Below are positions 50,661 to 63,410 of a DNA stretch of 64,000 nt, piece by piece. The stretch lies in contig JALPQD010000408.1 in the NCBI GenBank assembly GCA_023101885.1, positions 735,019-799,018 of the forward strand, read 5' to 3'. The notes beneath the pieces are model-generated. The model ran no database searches. It was not told the origin of the DNA and saw only the letters and a program-made list of their open reading frames with translations. Origin of the DNA: Typhlomys cinereus (taxonomy: Eukaryota; Chordata; Mammalia; Rodentia; Platacanthomyidae). The number at the start of each line of letters is the position of its first letter. Position 1 is the first letter of the stretch. Made by a program: the position numbers and the translations under genes.

Positions 50661-51005
50661 GCTTGCTTCTTATCTGCTATTCTGCCACAGCTCTCATCAC
50701 TATAAGAGTCATTACTTGCGACAGCCATTCAACACATGCTTCTGGGCACCTGGACTGACTTTGAGGTACAGTTGCAAAGTGGAACATGAACCAGGTCCGT
50801 GGACAAGTGGACCAGGCAGGGGAACAGCAAGTGCTGAGCTCCGGAGGGGTTTGCAGCCCTGCTCTACTGACATTATGGGCTGGTCAGACGGTCCTGCTCA
50901 GCAGGGTTTAATAGCAGGGTCTGCAGACACGAGAAGTCGCTAACGCACAGTCACAACCACAGAGGTGTCTTTAGAGATTGTTCCTGTGTCCCCATGAGGT
51001 GAGGG
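50445..51005. repeat. long inverted repeat, arms 130-145 bp, spacer about 286 bp
   Basis: Left arm 50445-50574 and right arm 50861-51005 are reverse complements with roughly 85-90 percent match by eye. They include 20 exact bases, taaaccctgctgagcaggac, on the left at 50525-50544. The arms also match at tgtctgcagacc and ttgtgactgtg. The right arm has about 15 extra bases near its outer end. Confidence 0.88.
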
Positions 51006-51306
51006 AGAGTAACGCAGCATATGTCTGTTTTGACAACTGTTTCATGGATTCGAGAAGAATGTACAGCCTGCAATTCTAGAATGTATTTAGTTTACTAAAA
51101 GGAAAACTCAGGAAATTTCAGACTGTGGTTCATTGTGTAAGACAACCAGCCTCTAAAATAAACTCCCTTAAAAGAAAGAAGAAAAAAGGAAGCAACAGTT
51201 GGGACGCCAAGTAAAAACTATAAAAGGAGTTTTTATTAAACGGAACTGAAAAGATGTGACAAGCAAGTAAAATGTGTAAACATGGACTTAAAAAAAAAAT
51301 GTAAGG

Positions 51307-51626
51307 GGGGATGGAGAGGTGGCTCAGGGGTTAAGCCTCTGCCTTGCAGGCGGAAGGTCCTGAGTTCAGATCCCAGATCCCACGTATAGACGCCAGGCGG
51401 AAGCGGGGGCGGCCTGCGCTTCTGGTCCTGGTAGGGTGGAGCCTGTGAATCCCGGGGCAGAAGGAGGTGGAGGCCTCCGTGGTGGTTTGCGAATTCGTCC
51501 GTGGTTCTACACATACACAGACACACACACACACAGACACACACACACATGCGGGCACATACACACGCACATGCGCACAGTTGAATAAATAATAAAAAAA
51601 ATTAAAAAATTAAAAAAAAGAAACGC
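51307..51626 (+). mobile_element. tRNA-headed SINE, young subtype, full length with target duplication
   Basis: Head gatggagaggtggctcaggg gttaagcctctgccttgcag, box B-like gagttcagatcccagatcc, end gaattcgtccgtggttctac, (CA)n and A-rich tail. Flanked by ttaaaaaaaa..tgtaagg at 51288-51306 and 51628-51644. Confidence 0.93.
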
Positions 51627-51644
51627 TTTAAAAAAAATGTAAGG

Positions 51645-51750
51645 GCCAGAAAGCTGGCTCAGCAGGTAGACACTTGTTGCCAAATCTAACCAAGTTCAAT
51701 CCCCAAAACTGACCCCCACGAATTGTCCTCTGACCTCCACAGGCATGCAT

Positions 51751-51797
<47 letters not shown>
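51645..51797 (+). mobile_element. B4-like SINE with (CA)n
   Basis: Head gccagaaagctggctcagca ggtagac, then agttcaatccccaaaactga, attgtcctctgacctccaca and (CA)n at 51753-51796. Confidence 0.75.
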
Positions 51798-51920
51798 TTT
51801 TTTAAAAAAGCTTAATCCATTATATTTAGAGGGTGGTAATTGAATATGGACTATTAGATATTACATTTTTTCAATGTTATCATAGTACTGGGATTATGTA
51901 AAAGAATATTATTCTGAGAG

Positions 51921-52202
51921 CTGGAGAGGTGGCTCAGGGGTTAAGCCTCTGCCTTGCAGGCGGAAGGTCCCGAGTTCGGATCCTAGACCCCACGTATAGA
52001 CGCCGGGCGGAAGCGGGGAAGGCCTGGGTTTCTGGTCCTGGTAGAGCGGAGCCTGTGAATCCCAGGGGCAGAGTAAACAAGGAGGAGGTGGAGGCGTCAA
52101 TGGTGGTTCCTGAATTTGCCCGTGGTTCTACACACACACACACACACACACACACATGCGCGTGCACACGCATACACTTAAATAATAAAAAATTTTTAAA
52201 AT
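51921..52202 (+). mobile_element. tRNA-headed SINE, young subtype, full length with target duplication
   Basis: Flanked by atattattctgagag (about 51906-51920 and 52203-52217). Head ctggaggtgg-type with ggctcaggggttaagcctct, box B-like gagttcggatcctag, end tgaatttgcccgtggttcta c and (CA)n. Confidence 0.94.
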
Positions 52203-52439
52203 ATATTATTCTGAGAGGTTGATGCTGAAATATTCAGAGGCAAAATGTAACTACAATTTATTTTCAAATAGTTCAACAAATGAATGTGTATTTTGTACAC
52301 TAACAGAAAACTCAATTAACTGGTCCGAGGAGTTAGTCATTCCTCGTCAGGGCTGTAGTTACTGATAGGCAGCTTGGCCCTGCTTCAGTGAATGGCCACC
52401 CAATCATGCATGTGGACAGTACTAATGGGACTTAGTAAT

Positions 52440-52575
52440 TTTATTGAAAAAAAAAAACTCGAAGGTGTGGGGAGAACATGAGGCAGGCCTTGGAGGAAAG
52501 TGGGGATGAATATGATCAAGATACATTGTATACATATATGAAAGTGCCAAAGAATAAATTTTAAATATTTAAAAA
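52440..52575 (+). mobile_element. L1 3' end
   Basis: Reads gaatatgatcaagatacatt gtatacatatatgaaagtgc caaagaataaatttt, the characteristic end of a rodent L1 3' UTR before its poly(A). Confidence 0.65.
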
Positions 52576-53274
52576 ACCAAATGTGTGACAGAGACTAATT
52601 TCATAAGAAAAAATACTTCAGAATATATATAGAAAAACTTCCGGAAGCTATATGCCAAACATTTAATAGTTTACTTTGGAAAGGAGAGTTCAATTATGAA
52701 AAATCTTTATATTTCATATTAAAGTTCAAACGCTATAGATATCTAGTAATTAGCATATTGGCATAGCTGGAAATTTTTTTAACTTGTATTCTTAGAAGGA
52801 GAAATTGATGTTTGTTAAGATGACTGCTTGAACGGAGACCCTGGCCAGTTCCCACCAGCCACTTCCTTTCTACAAGGTTAGCACCAGGAAGAACAAGGAC
52901 AGATAGGCCGAAGCAACGAGCTGTGCAGCGAGCTGAGGTTAGCCTGGGCTACACAAAAGCCTCTTGACTCACAGAAAGAGAAAAACAAAGAAGCTATTGA
53001 GACTCACCGCACACTCCAATAAAAATAAAGTCCCTCTTTTTCTGAGTCAGGTCTCTCATCAAGATCTTTAAGTTCCCTAACAGTCCCTTTTAAAGGTTGA
53101 CTATCTGCTTTATGGAGTTAGCGGAACAGCACTTAAAGATATGGGATGAATAAACCAGGGGGAAGAATATGAACTTGCTTTTGTTGTTGCTACACAACCA
53201 CTTAATTCACTGCAGCCATCTGTGCCGATAGCTCTCCAGAAACTGACAGGTCTACAAGTGAAAACAGACTTTCC

Positions 53275-53640
53275 TGTTGTTACAGTTTGATCTAGAAGGT
53301 CCCCCAAATGCCCATCGTTAAGGGCTCAGCCTCCAGCCTCTGGCAGTGGCACCTTTATAAGTAGAAACTGTGGGAAACCTTCTGTCCTTGCAAAGATGCC
53401 CCTGAAGGGGACTGTGGGAGCCCAGACTCTTGCCCTGTTTTTGCTCCCAGTGCACAGGTGGGGGTTGGAGGGGAGGGACAGGACCCTTGCTCTACCACCA
53501 TGAAGTGTCACCTCACCACCAGCCCAAAAGCACATCAAGGACAAGAGCTCGCAAAACTGTGAGCCCAAATGAACATTTTGGGTTTATAAGTTGATTACTT
53601 CAGGTGTTTGTTATGGTACAGAAAACATATCAAATAACTA
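53275..53640 (+). mobile_element. medium-reiterated repeat
   Basis: Begins ttgttacagtttgatctaga aggtccccc, has aaaactgtgagcccaaatga and ends ggtgtttgttatggtacaga aaac. Style of rodent nonautonomous DNA elements; family not named. Confidence 0.45.
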
Positions 53641-53914
53641 TGAAGATTGAGATACTTAGAAAATGTCCTTCTATGGTAATTGCCTTTCCAAAGAAAGATA
53701 CGGTGAAGTTCAACAGGGAATTTAAGATCGGAAGAGTCGATATCCAGGTATGACAAAAACCACAGTTGCAAGATGTCGCCACTGGGCAGATCTGGATAAG
53801 GAGAGCACGGGACTCTGCCCGTTTCTTACAAATCTTGTGAATATACAAGTTGTCTCCATAAAAATTTCATTAAAAATTCTTAGAGAATCCACACATGCAC
53901 TGAGCAACGACAAC

Positions 53915-55742
53915 AAAGTAGGAAGCAAAGATCTTTATTTTTAAAAAATTCGTTTATTAAAAACAGCAATTTCTAGCCAAATAATATAAAGCATTTTAAA
54001 TTATTTGAAAGTATGTACACTGTATAAGTAAACATCTGAAACTGTACAGATTTAAACATTTATTTAGCAAACGGGTTGATCATTATCACCTACCCAGCTC
54101 TTTGTAAGATGTTTGAGTGTTTCAGAAACAAAAAGATCAAAATACAAGAACAGCGCCATTAAATACTTTGATCCTGAAGAACACACTCTGCTCTGTACAC
54201 TGAACTACACAGTCAAGTATTATACAATAATCATGCCTTCATTTCTTTGGAAAGGCTCTTTAAACACCAAATGTACATATAATACACAAAACTAGATATT
54301 ACAGTTTATCGCATTAGACATGTATTTAAAACAGTAAATACAATCTTAACTCACTCATTTCATGACAAAGAAAAAATATGGCCCCTCTCACCTTCCCCAA
54401 ATACAGAGTAATATGCTCTACCAATCAATGTCCACCACCAATTTAAACTGGGTTTTAGAACAAGTGGCAGGCAGCCCAGAGGCCCCTTGTTAAGAGCCGC
54501 GCGAAGCATTTCACCCCATGTCAGTCTGCACCAGCAGGTCACCAGCACCATTCAGAACCTGGCAGTGTTTCACCTCCAGACTGAGGTTTGATAACTCAGA
54601 ATTCTTTTTGAAAACAAATAAGTGGGCTACATTTACTGTAACATCAGAGGGAAAATCAATCCAATCCCAAATTCAAAGAGGAATTTGCAGGAAAATTCAC
54701 AGATGCTAATAATCCATTATCCTGATTGGTGTGGCGTTCGAGGTGTGGGCAGTGCCTGTTCTAGGTGTGTGGTGAAATGTGTCAGCTGCTCAAAGCCCCA
54801 GTGCTGGTGCTCAGCACAACACGGCAGCTGAAGAACCACGCAGGAGACTGCTTTTCAGACGTTGGTACAACCAAGGCACACAGAAAGCTGTCAGTTAAGC
54901 TCTGCTCATGAGACCCAGCCTCCTCTGGGCCTCCCTCCTCCCCTCCTCCGTCCCTGGTAGCTCCTCCTCATACACTGGGACCTCACCATGCAGACCTGCA
55001 TTAGCGCGAGCACAGCTATCCAAACAGAACGCTGTGGCTTCTAGCTCCGCCCTCCACAGTTCAAGAACAGCTCCTCAGGCCTTACTAGAGGTGCTGGCTT
55101 CTCTCACACGCTGCACATCAAACCCACAAAAAGGTGACACCCTCAAAGCCCAGGAGAGCCAGAAGCCTTCTCAGGAAGGGTCAATCCACAAACAACTCAA
55201 CTTCAAAATGGCAGGAAGAAACATTGCATTAGAGTATAGAAAGAGGATTTTTCCAAGTAAAAAAATAATCATTGCGGAATGCTCAGTGGTGAAGTGCGCT
55301 GCAGTGTCTCGCGCAGTCACAACCCTTACTCCCAGCGGCTTTCCGGACAGCTGTGTTTCCATAAAGTTCTTCTCTACATTACTGATCATAACCTATTTTT
55401 ATTGCACAACTATTGTGAAGAAAGGTTTCACTGTGAGTCCCCCGGCCACCTCTTCTAACTCTGCATGTCTGGTGGTCATGCCCACGAGGCAGCTATGACT
55501 GCTCATCAGCTAATCTTTGGCATTTGGTGTTTCCAAAGGGAAACACCAAACTGTTCACGCTTTGTTTAGGTTTCCTTCTGTGGACAGCACTGACTAGCAC
55601 ACCCACGGGTTCTGGAGAAAGTCCTGTGTAGGATCCCCGCAGTGTCCGCAGCTGCAGAAGTCCAGTCACTCCTACAGGACAGACTGCTGACGCACACGAC
55701 CCAGAGGCCTGCTTACTTAGACACCGACAGCAGGAGGTTCAG
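53915..55742 (-). CDS. COG3: COG3 last exon: nine codons plus about 1.8 kb 3' UTR
   Basis: The - strand acceptor cttgttttttag precedes CTGAACCTCC..., encoding only LNLLLSVSK and then TAA (55715-55713). Human COG3 ends in the same LLLxVSK. The remaining roughly 1.8 kb, AT-rich and without a credible reading frame, is the 3' UTR. Its end is set about 20 nt past the distal AATAAA (plus-strand TTTATT at 53934-53939). Open frames on either strand inside it, such as 55171-55389 (-) or 54908-55498 (+), are not conserved-looking and I treat them as chance. Confidence 0.88.
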
Positions 55743-58700
55743 CTAAAAAACAAGCAATGGAAGCTGTGTTAGTTTCACGGTCGACTCCCACTCACAGAAG
55801 TACCTTGCCCCCAAAACATAAGGAAAGAAAGACCTGGGGCTTTTCAGCCATTGGAGACCCTAAAGTCACTTAAAGAATGAAGGGCTAGGGAACAGGGGGG
55901 ACCCCAGCTCCCACAGAAATGCCAGATGGAAGCACCAGACATTTTGTATCCTTTTAGGGAATGGGAGGTAGAGACTCATAAAATCTCCAGTTCCTCTTGG
56001 GAACAAACTATCTTACATAGTTCAAAAGCAAAATTAAATCAAAGTAGGTGAAATTTTTCTAAATAATAAAGACAACCCCAACTATACATTTGAAGTACAA
56101 ACACACAATAGAACACCAGCATATTTTTTTATAGTATGACTTGCAACCATCAACTGAATGAACATGTACAGCTAATAAAGAAAAGAATGAGGGGCTGGAA
56201 GATGGCTCAATAGTGAAGTGCCTGCTGGGCAAACATGGGGTACACATCTGGATCCCCAGCACCCCCACAGAAAAGACAGGCACAGTGGTGTAATCTTGCA
56301 GGGGGGGCAAAGACAACTGGGCTCTCGAAGCTCACTGGCTAGCCAATCTAGCCAATGGGTGAATTCCAGGTTCATTACAGAACCTGTCTCAAGAAATAAG
56401 GAGCAGAATAACAGAGGAAGACACACAACATCGATCTCTGGCCTTCATGCACACACCCATACACATGTACACACAGTTAGTTACTACACAGACACAAAAA
56501 AAGTTTTTAAAGACGGACTTCTGACACAATATACAAAGTATTGAAAATATGGCATTTATAAAAGGTTACATGTGACCTTCTTCAATGAAAAATTCAGAAT
56601 AAGCAAAGCCACAGAGACAAAAAGGAGGCCGGGAGGAAAAAGAGAAGTGGAGAGTCTAACTGGGGTTTCTGAAGGCAGCAATGACAATGCTGTGGAATCA
56701 GACGTGGTGACGGCTGCAGCATTGTGCAAACAGTCAAGGCACTGAGCTCCACACTTACAAGGGTGTGATAGTTAAGCCTGGTGTCAACTTGACACACCTG
56801 GTATTAACTAAGCTGGGCTGAGACCACCCTTGGAAAGGATCAACTGAGACTACTTGAAAGGATTATACACACCCCAGATCCTATCAGATCTCCAAAGCTC
56901 TCAAATGATTCTCCCAATACTGCATCACATAAAAAGGAGCCAAGGAGAACGGATGCCTTCTTGCAGCTGTGCTAGGAATTATTCTTCCTTCCGGCCGTCC
57001 CGGTTTCTTTGACCTTCTAGCCTTCGACTAGACTAAGACTCTAGGAGTTCTCCAGCCTTCAGCCATCAGCCATTTGACTACCGAACTGAGCAGCTAGCTA
57101 TTGGCAGCCATCGTTGGACTACCTCAGCTACTGGCAGCCTTTGCTGGACTACCTCGGCCATATCTGTAAGCCAACTCAATAAATTTCATATATATTTTTT
57201 ATATATATATATATATATATTTATTCTGTGAATTCCGTGACTCTAGAGAACCCTCCTAACTAATACAAAGGGTGAATTTCGTAGTGCTGGAGTTGTATGA
57301 CTCCTCTTCTCCCTGCAGCTGTACCTTCCCTTTTACAGTAAAACTCCCTAGTAGCCGCACTGGCTGCTGAGTTTACACACTTCACAGACTCTTACCAACC
57401 CAACCTCTCAAAATTCTTCAGTCTAGAAGACACACCAAATGCCAAACTATAATGAAATATTCTCCAATGCAAGAGGGCCACTCAACATATAATATAAATT
57501 CAATAAAAATTTGCTGACTGGATTGAATAACGCATGAGCATGAACACAAAGTACACTTTGTTAATTTAGGAAGAGAAAAAGAAACACTTCTAGCATCTAT
57601 TCTAATTCCTAAAATAACCCCTATTTTTATTTGAAATTTACATTTTTATCATGTCTATTGCAACAAAATGATTGATTCAGCAACTAACTGCTGGCATTTG
57701 GGTCTTTCACAAACAGGTCATTTATCTTCAACACAGCAATGCGCACTATCAGAGTGGATTAAAAAGACAACTGAAAACCTTAAAACCTTCCCCCAGCATT
57801 AGATCCAGCAATTCAAAGTTCAAGTTCTTACTCATCAAGAATTTATCAAGGTTTTCATTTTACTTAAAAAATATAATTTCAAATGTTAAAGTGGAGATAC
57901 CCTATACAGGGACACACAGAGGGGGGGAAAAAAGGATAACAGAAACTGCCACAGTATGGTTCCCCTAGACACCAGAGGTACCAAGTATGGGACACCTCCA
58001 TAAGCTGCGGGTCAGGAAGGTCCCAGAGACTCCAAAACATAGGTTATTGCCATTGCTTGTGATTGTCCATCAGAACCTCACGGTCAGAGTCTACTGCTAA
58101 GGACAACATGCGCTTCTGTCAAACCAGGACTGACCTGGGAAAGCCCTCCCTGCTGGCTAGTTCTCCACAGTCTTACCCAGCAGTGCATCCTGTGAGCTAC
58201 AGTAAGAGCTCACGATACGAGAGAGGCATGGATCTTATCAAGGTGACAAACCACATTCTGACTGAATTTAAGGCCACTCCACAGGGCAGAATTCATGCCT
58301 TGTACTACAAACCTGGCTAAGAACCATGAATGGGAAGGCTACTAAATGGACATGTTATCAAACTGTACTCTATAAATACTTATCTTTAAACCCACTGACT
58401 AGTACAACTCTTAGTTTCCAGCCAAAAAGTTTCTTTTTGAAATGGATGATGGTTGATATAAAAGGTTATAATTGGCAAAGTGCAGAGAAGAGGTAAATGT
58501 GAAGTTCTCGGCCATGGGTGAGGCATCTAAATCACTACCTCCACCTATGCTCAAGGATCAAGCGCCCAGAAAAGAGAAGAAAGAATACAAAGTGTACTCT
58601 CAGCCTCAATCAGAAAAGTCTCTCTTTCCAGTGACCTGAGATAAATTTGTGGCCATAGAAGATACTAAGTGCAAAATGGAAGACACTGTCTTCAGTACAG

Positions 58701-61700
58701 TGTCTCCTTAAGGCTCAGGGACCTTTCAAAAGAGGAGATGAAAAGAACATGAGAGCCAGAAAAAGATGAGAGAAAGAGTTGTGAAATGTCTTCTAAAAAC
58801 AACACAACTGGGACAACTGTCATGTTGGGTCCTGACATGGTGCATACAGTGACCAGCCTGGCCAATGGACAGCAGATAAACCCTACAAATCACTCATGAA
58901 CATGGATAACTAACAGATTTAGGTGGCAGGGGAAGGGAAAGTACCAGTAGTGTACCCACTGGGGAATCTACTAGACTCCAAGAGAAATGTGAATTCCATA
59001 GACACCCAAACAGCCCTTTTAAATGCAGTGGAACACAAAACAAATGGACATGAATATGGAAGGAAGACTTGTAGGGAAAAGAGACTGGCACAGGTAGATG
59101 GGAGACAAGGGAAGGTGGGAGGAGAATCATCAGAATGTGTTGTACCTATATATAAAACTGTCAAAGAACAAAATTCATCAATTAAAAAAATCTAAAATTA
59201 ATTAAATAAAATTAATTATCTATTCTCAAGTAATATAACCCAGAGGCCCTAAAACTGCCAGGGTTCTTCAGCCTGTGGATACCTGTTCCATGGAAGGGCA
59301 GGCAATGATCTGGACGTCTTCAGGGGAAAACTCTTCCCTTAGCAGAGCGTGCAACTTCTGGAAGACTTGCTGAATATTATTCTTAGAAAGAAAAATAGGA
59401 AATCGCTATCAGACAAGTCAGGAAACAGATAATACTAGTTAAAAACATCAAATGCGAAAACTGCTTATAGTTATGATTTTTGCTGAAACCAGGAGAGGAA
59501 ATGTACTGTTTTTTTTTTTTTTTGAGATTACTAAAGACATCTAATTTATACCTGCTAGTACAAGCTGATAAGATAATTTCTAGAAACACTAAACTCTCCT
59601 AAATCCCATGCCCCACAGAATGTCTTCAGCAATTTCTTACCCAAAAGATAGTAAAGTTTCATGATGCATAAAATGCACTTCAAAAAATAAAAATAAAAAA
59701 ATCAGCCAATGCCTTGGGTGAAGATGTGAACTCAACATGACTGAAAGCCACAAGTCTGAAATTTGCTCTGACACTTAATCCCTTGATAGCTGTTGCAAGC
59801 CATCTATTTCCACTACTCACTAGTAAAATGGGGCATAATTCTTTAAACACTGCTCTCCAAATGTTGAATCACAATGTGAGAGCCTAAGCTTTCATTCATT
59901 AATTTCTACTTCCAACATTAACAAAAAGACTTTCAAACAAAGTGAACAAGAAGGAAGATATAGAGACCGATGCAGGTTCTGGACACAGATAAGAATCATG
60001 GTGATAATTACCAGCTTCAGTACATTTTTAAATACCTGTGGGAAGAGAAAAATGGCAAAAAAAAAAAGCATAACTGAGATCATTGGCCAGTAGTCAAACT
60101 ATCACACCACTCACCCGAACAGGCTTAAACAAGATGAACTCGGTATCCTTATTAGACAGGTACAGTGACATGCTTCTCAATGTCAGGGGCAGCTTGGCCT
60201 TTATTGTCTTGTAGGCACCTGCCACAAGGTCATTGACCTTTGCTGCGGAAGAAATTACACTTGTTAGTGTGACAAAGAAAAAGAAGGCACATTTCCATTT
60301 TAATTTCGAGGGGAATAAAGAAAAAAACAGCAAAGGAAAGAACTTATTTCTCTAAACAATTTTTTTCCCGCTTCCTGTTATTTATCAAGTTTAATCACAA
60401 GCCATAAGAATATTCACTAAGAAAATACTAGGAATTCTAATTTCAAGGGCAAAAACAACAAAAGAAATCCGCCTATGCTTTAGGACATTCACTGGGACTG
60501 CTAATTTGTGCCTTTAGAATGTGGACCGAAGAGATGAATCTTTAAAAAAAAAAAAAAAAAAAAATTTAAGGGCTGGAAAGATAGCTCAGGGATTAAGACT
60601 CTGCCTTGCAAGCAGAAGGTTCTGAGTTCAGATCCCAATTCCCACTTAAAAATGTCAGTTGGAAAAGGCAGGATGATTCCCGAAATTACCCTCCCTTGGT
60701 CCTTGACTGGGACACATACATACACATACATATACACATACATGCAAAATAAAGTTTAAAAAAATTCTAACTTAAAGAGATAAGAGGTACTCCATAAGCG
60801 AAAGTTTCCTCATATGCAGAGCTGACTCACAAGCAGGTAGTCTATCTCGCTTTGGTTGTCCCATTCAGACTATACCCACTTATTACATTCCAATACTTCA
60901 GTAATAGTCAGGAAATCCAATTCCAGGATTTTAGCTAAAGTAACTATAGCTGTCTGTAGGAAATAGTTCAGAAGAAATTACCTAGACAGATACAATGGAA
61001 GAAATGATTCACAATTTCTAAGATGCTCACCCTCACTCAAATTAAGTAAATAAAAATTAAACCAGTAAAATACTGGCCAAAAGGCTGTGGCTATCCATGT
61101 CTGACAAGGATACGGGAAACGGGTAAGCGGCCTACACGGCCTTTGGTCCACATTCATGGATTTAGCTAACTTCGATCAAAAATATTCAGAAATAAAAATT
61201 GCAAGCCAGGCATAATGAGTGGTATATTCACAATTTCAGCACTCAAGATGCTGAGGCAGGAATGCAGTGAGACACTGTATCAAAACGACAACAAAATTTA
61301 TATCTGTACTAAATATATAGACTTCTTGGTCTGTTATTATTCTTAATTGCATACAGCATAACAACTATTTTATGTAAATTTATATTTTATCAGCTACTGT
61401 AAGTAATATAGAACTGAATATTAAATATTAATTATAATATACAAGGAATGCTCATAGATTCTTTATACATATACCATTTTATATAAAAGACTTGAGCATC
61501 TATAAAATTTGTAAGCCAACAGGTCCTAGATCCAACGTCCTGTGGATATTAGAATGATCCTATTTATAAGATAACAAAACATCAAGTTAAATGTGTACTG
61601 GAACATTTATGGTAAGCATACAGAAAAACAAGTATATTTAAATTAATAAAATTACTAAGGAAATTATGGTATGGTTACCATTAAACAGACTGGACAGAGC

Positions 61701-63376
61701 TGGATATACACCAGTATCAAAGGGTTGCAAGATGCGCAGGAAGTTGAAAGAGTGAAGGGTGATACAACCTCATTTGGAGAACTTTTCAAATCCTTACGTG
61801 CTAGCATCATGCTAGCATACACATAAAAAGAAGCTAATTTGCAATAGAAAACAGAATTATGTTCGTTTTGTACCTTTTCAAAGGCCAAATTATATACCAT
61901 GAAAACCATTTTTTAACTGAGGAGGGCTGGGGCAAAGGCCAGGGGAAAAGTCCCAATGCTCTCAGGAAGAAACAATTCAGGAGCTGCTGTTTTCATTAAA
62001 ATAAAAGTATCGTGGTTGGGTTCCAGTGCCACTAACATACCACAGGGTCCCTAATCAGACCTGGCAAAATTCTCTAGGGTAAATTAACAGACTGGCGCCG
62101 TAACTTATAACTCATTCTCCCGGTAGTGTGGTTATCAAGACATAATCCCTAAGAGCCTGAGCAAGTCTCATGAACAACTAGCCCTCGGTATAGGGCAGGG
62201 GGCCCAGACAGTTCCTAGACTGACCTCCCTGATTCCCCTCAAGAGGGGAAGTAAGTCTTTCCAACACTAAATGAGGGCTTGCATGTATTACGGATCATAA
62301 AAAACCAGCTCAGCAGCATACTGAGGCCAGCGGGGCAGAAGCTACAAGAAATGACACTGCCACATTCCCTAAGATCCTGCTTAGAAAGAAACCAAACTGG
62401 TTAAGTTCGAAACAGCAAGCCCTATTCCAATCTGTCCTGTTGCAGTCGTCCCTTACTTCCTGCTTTCATAAGGACAATTCTAGTAAAACTGCAGGCTGCA
62501 CCCCTACCACTGAGCTGTTAGCCCTCCACTTGAGAAAACACAGGCCCATTTATCTTTGATAAAAGGGAAAAAAACTTAACTATGCATCAGGTCCCTGGCT
62601 TAGTTGTACTAAATATGCCCATGCCAATTTGCTTGTATTATCCATTTTAAGAAAGGTTTATTATACCTCAGGGTCTCATTTACATAAAATCTCAATATAC
62701 AAGCCAACTGCTACTTCTAACTAACCAGTAAGAGGCAAAAACCTAAAACTAAAATCTTCAATTAATCCCAAAGTCACAGGAATTTCTCCAAGAGTTGAGG
62801 ACTGCTAAGTCTGCTTCTTAACTATGAGGAAAAGGACAGAAGGTTAGCACAATAACAACTATGGTTAGAATTTGCAGGACTCTCAATAAAAGAATCAAAT
62901 TTTGACTTTGATAGAATGAAGCACTATATCATGTGTGCTCTGCTTTCCAAAGATGACACAGATTTCAACCTGAGATGTGAAATAAGTTTAACATAATCAA
63001 ATGGGAGAAGAGTCACTGTCTCCTTCACAGCCAAAAGTTAAAAACACGACATCTTCAAAATATACATGAGGAACCTTTGAGGTAAAATATTTCCATTCAA
63101 AAACAACTGATGGCTGGGCTGGAGAGATGGCTCAGGAATTAAAACATTGTCTCACAAGTAGAAGTTCCTAAGTTTAGCTCCCAGGGCCCATGTAAAAACG
63201 CCAGGCAGAAAAGGCAGCGGCCCACACTTCTAGCCCTGGTGGGTAGAACCTGGGAAATCCCAGAGCGAAGCAAGGAGGTAGAAACAATCCAGGATGATTC
63301 CCGAAGTCACCCTTGGTCCTCCACAGGGACACAGTATCTTCTGATACACACAGACAGACAGACAGACAGACACGCG

Positions 63377-63410
<34 letters not shown>

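Larger units (their letters stand above)
44156..53914. other. ERICH6B-COG3 intergenic region
   Basis: Between convergent gene ends. It may hold the ERICH6B 3' UTR at its left. It contains at least five tRNA-headed SINEs, two B4-like elements, two L1 3' ends, several medium-reiterated repeats, a long inverted repeat and several (CA)n. 44200-45050, 47140-48000, 48820-50010 and 52580-53270 hold nothing I recognise. Confidence 0.65.
55743..59282 (-). other. COG3: COG3 last intron
   Basis: 3.5 kb with a B4-like SINE, a medium-reiterated repeat with an internal 30-bp duplication, (AT)n and an L1 3' end. 57270-58440 holds nothing I recognise. Confidence 0.7.

Noticed and set aside
54908..55498. 196-residue open frame on + strand
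   Set aside because: It lies antisense to the COG3 3' UTR, has no family motif and unbiased composition; chance frame.
58063..58320. 85-residue + strand frame
   Set aside because: No motif, inside a COG3 intron next to an L1 3' end; likely chance.
60501..60743. 80-residue - strand frame near COG3 exons
   Set aside because: It is a translation of the SINE at 60543-60765; COG3 phases need no extra exon.
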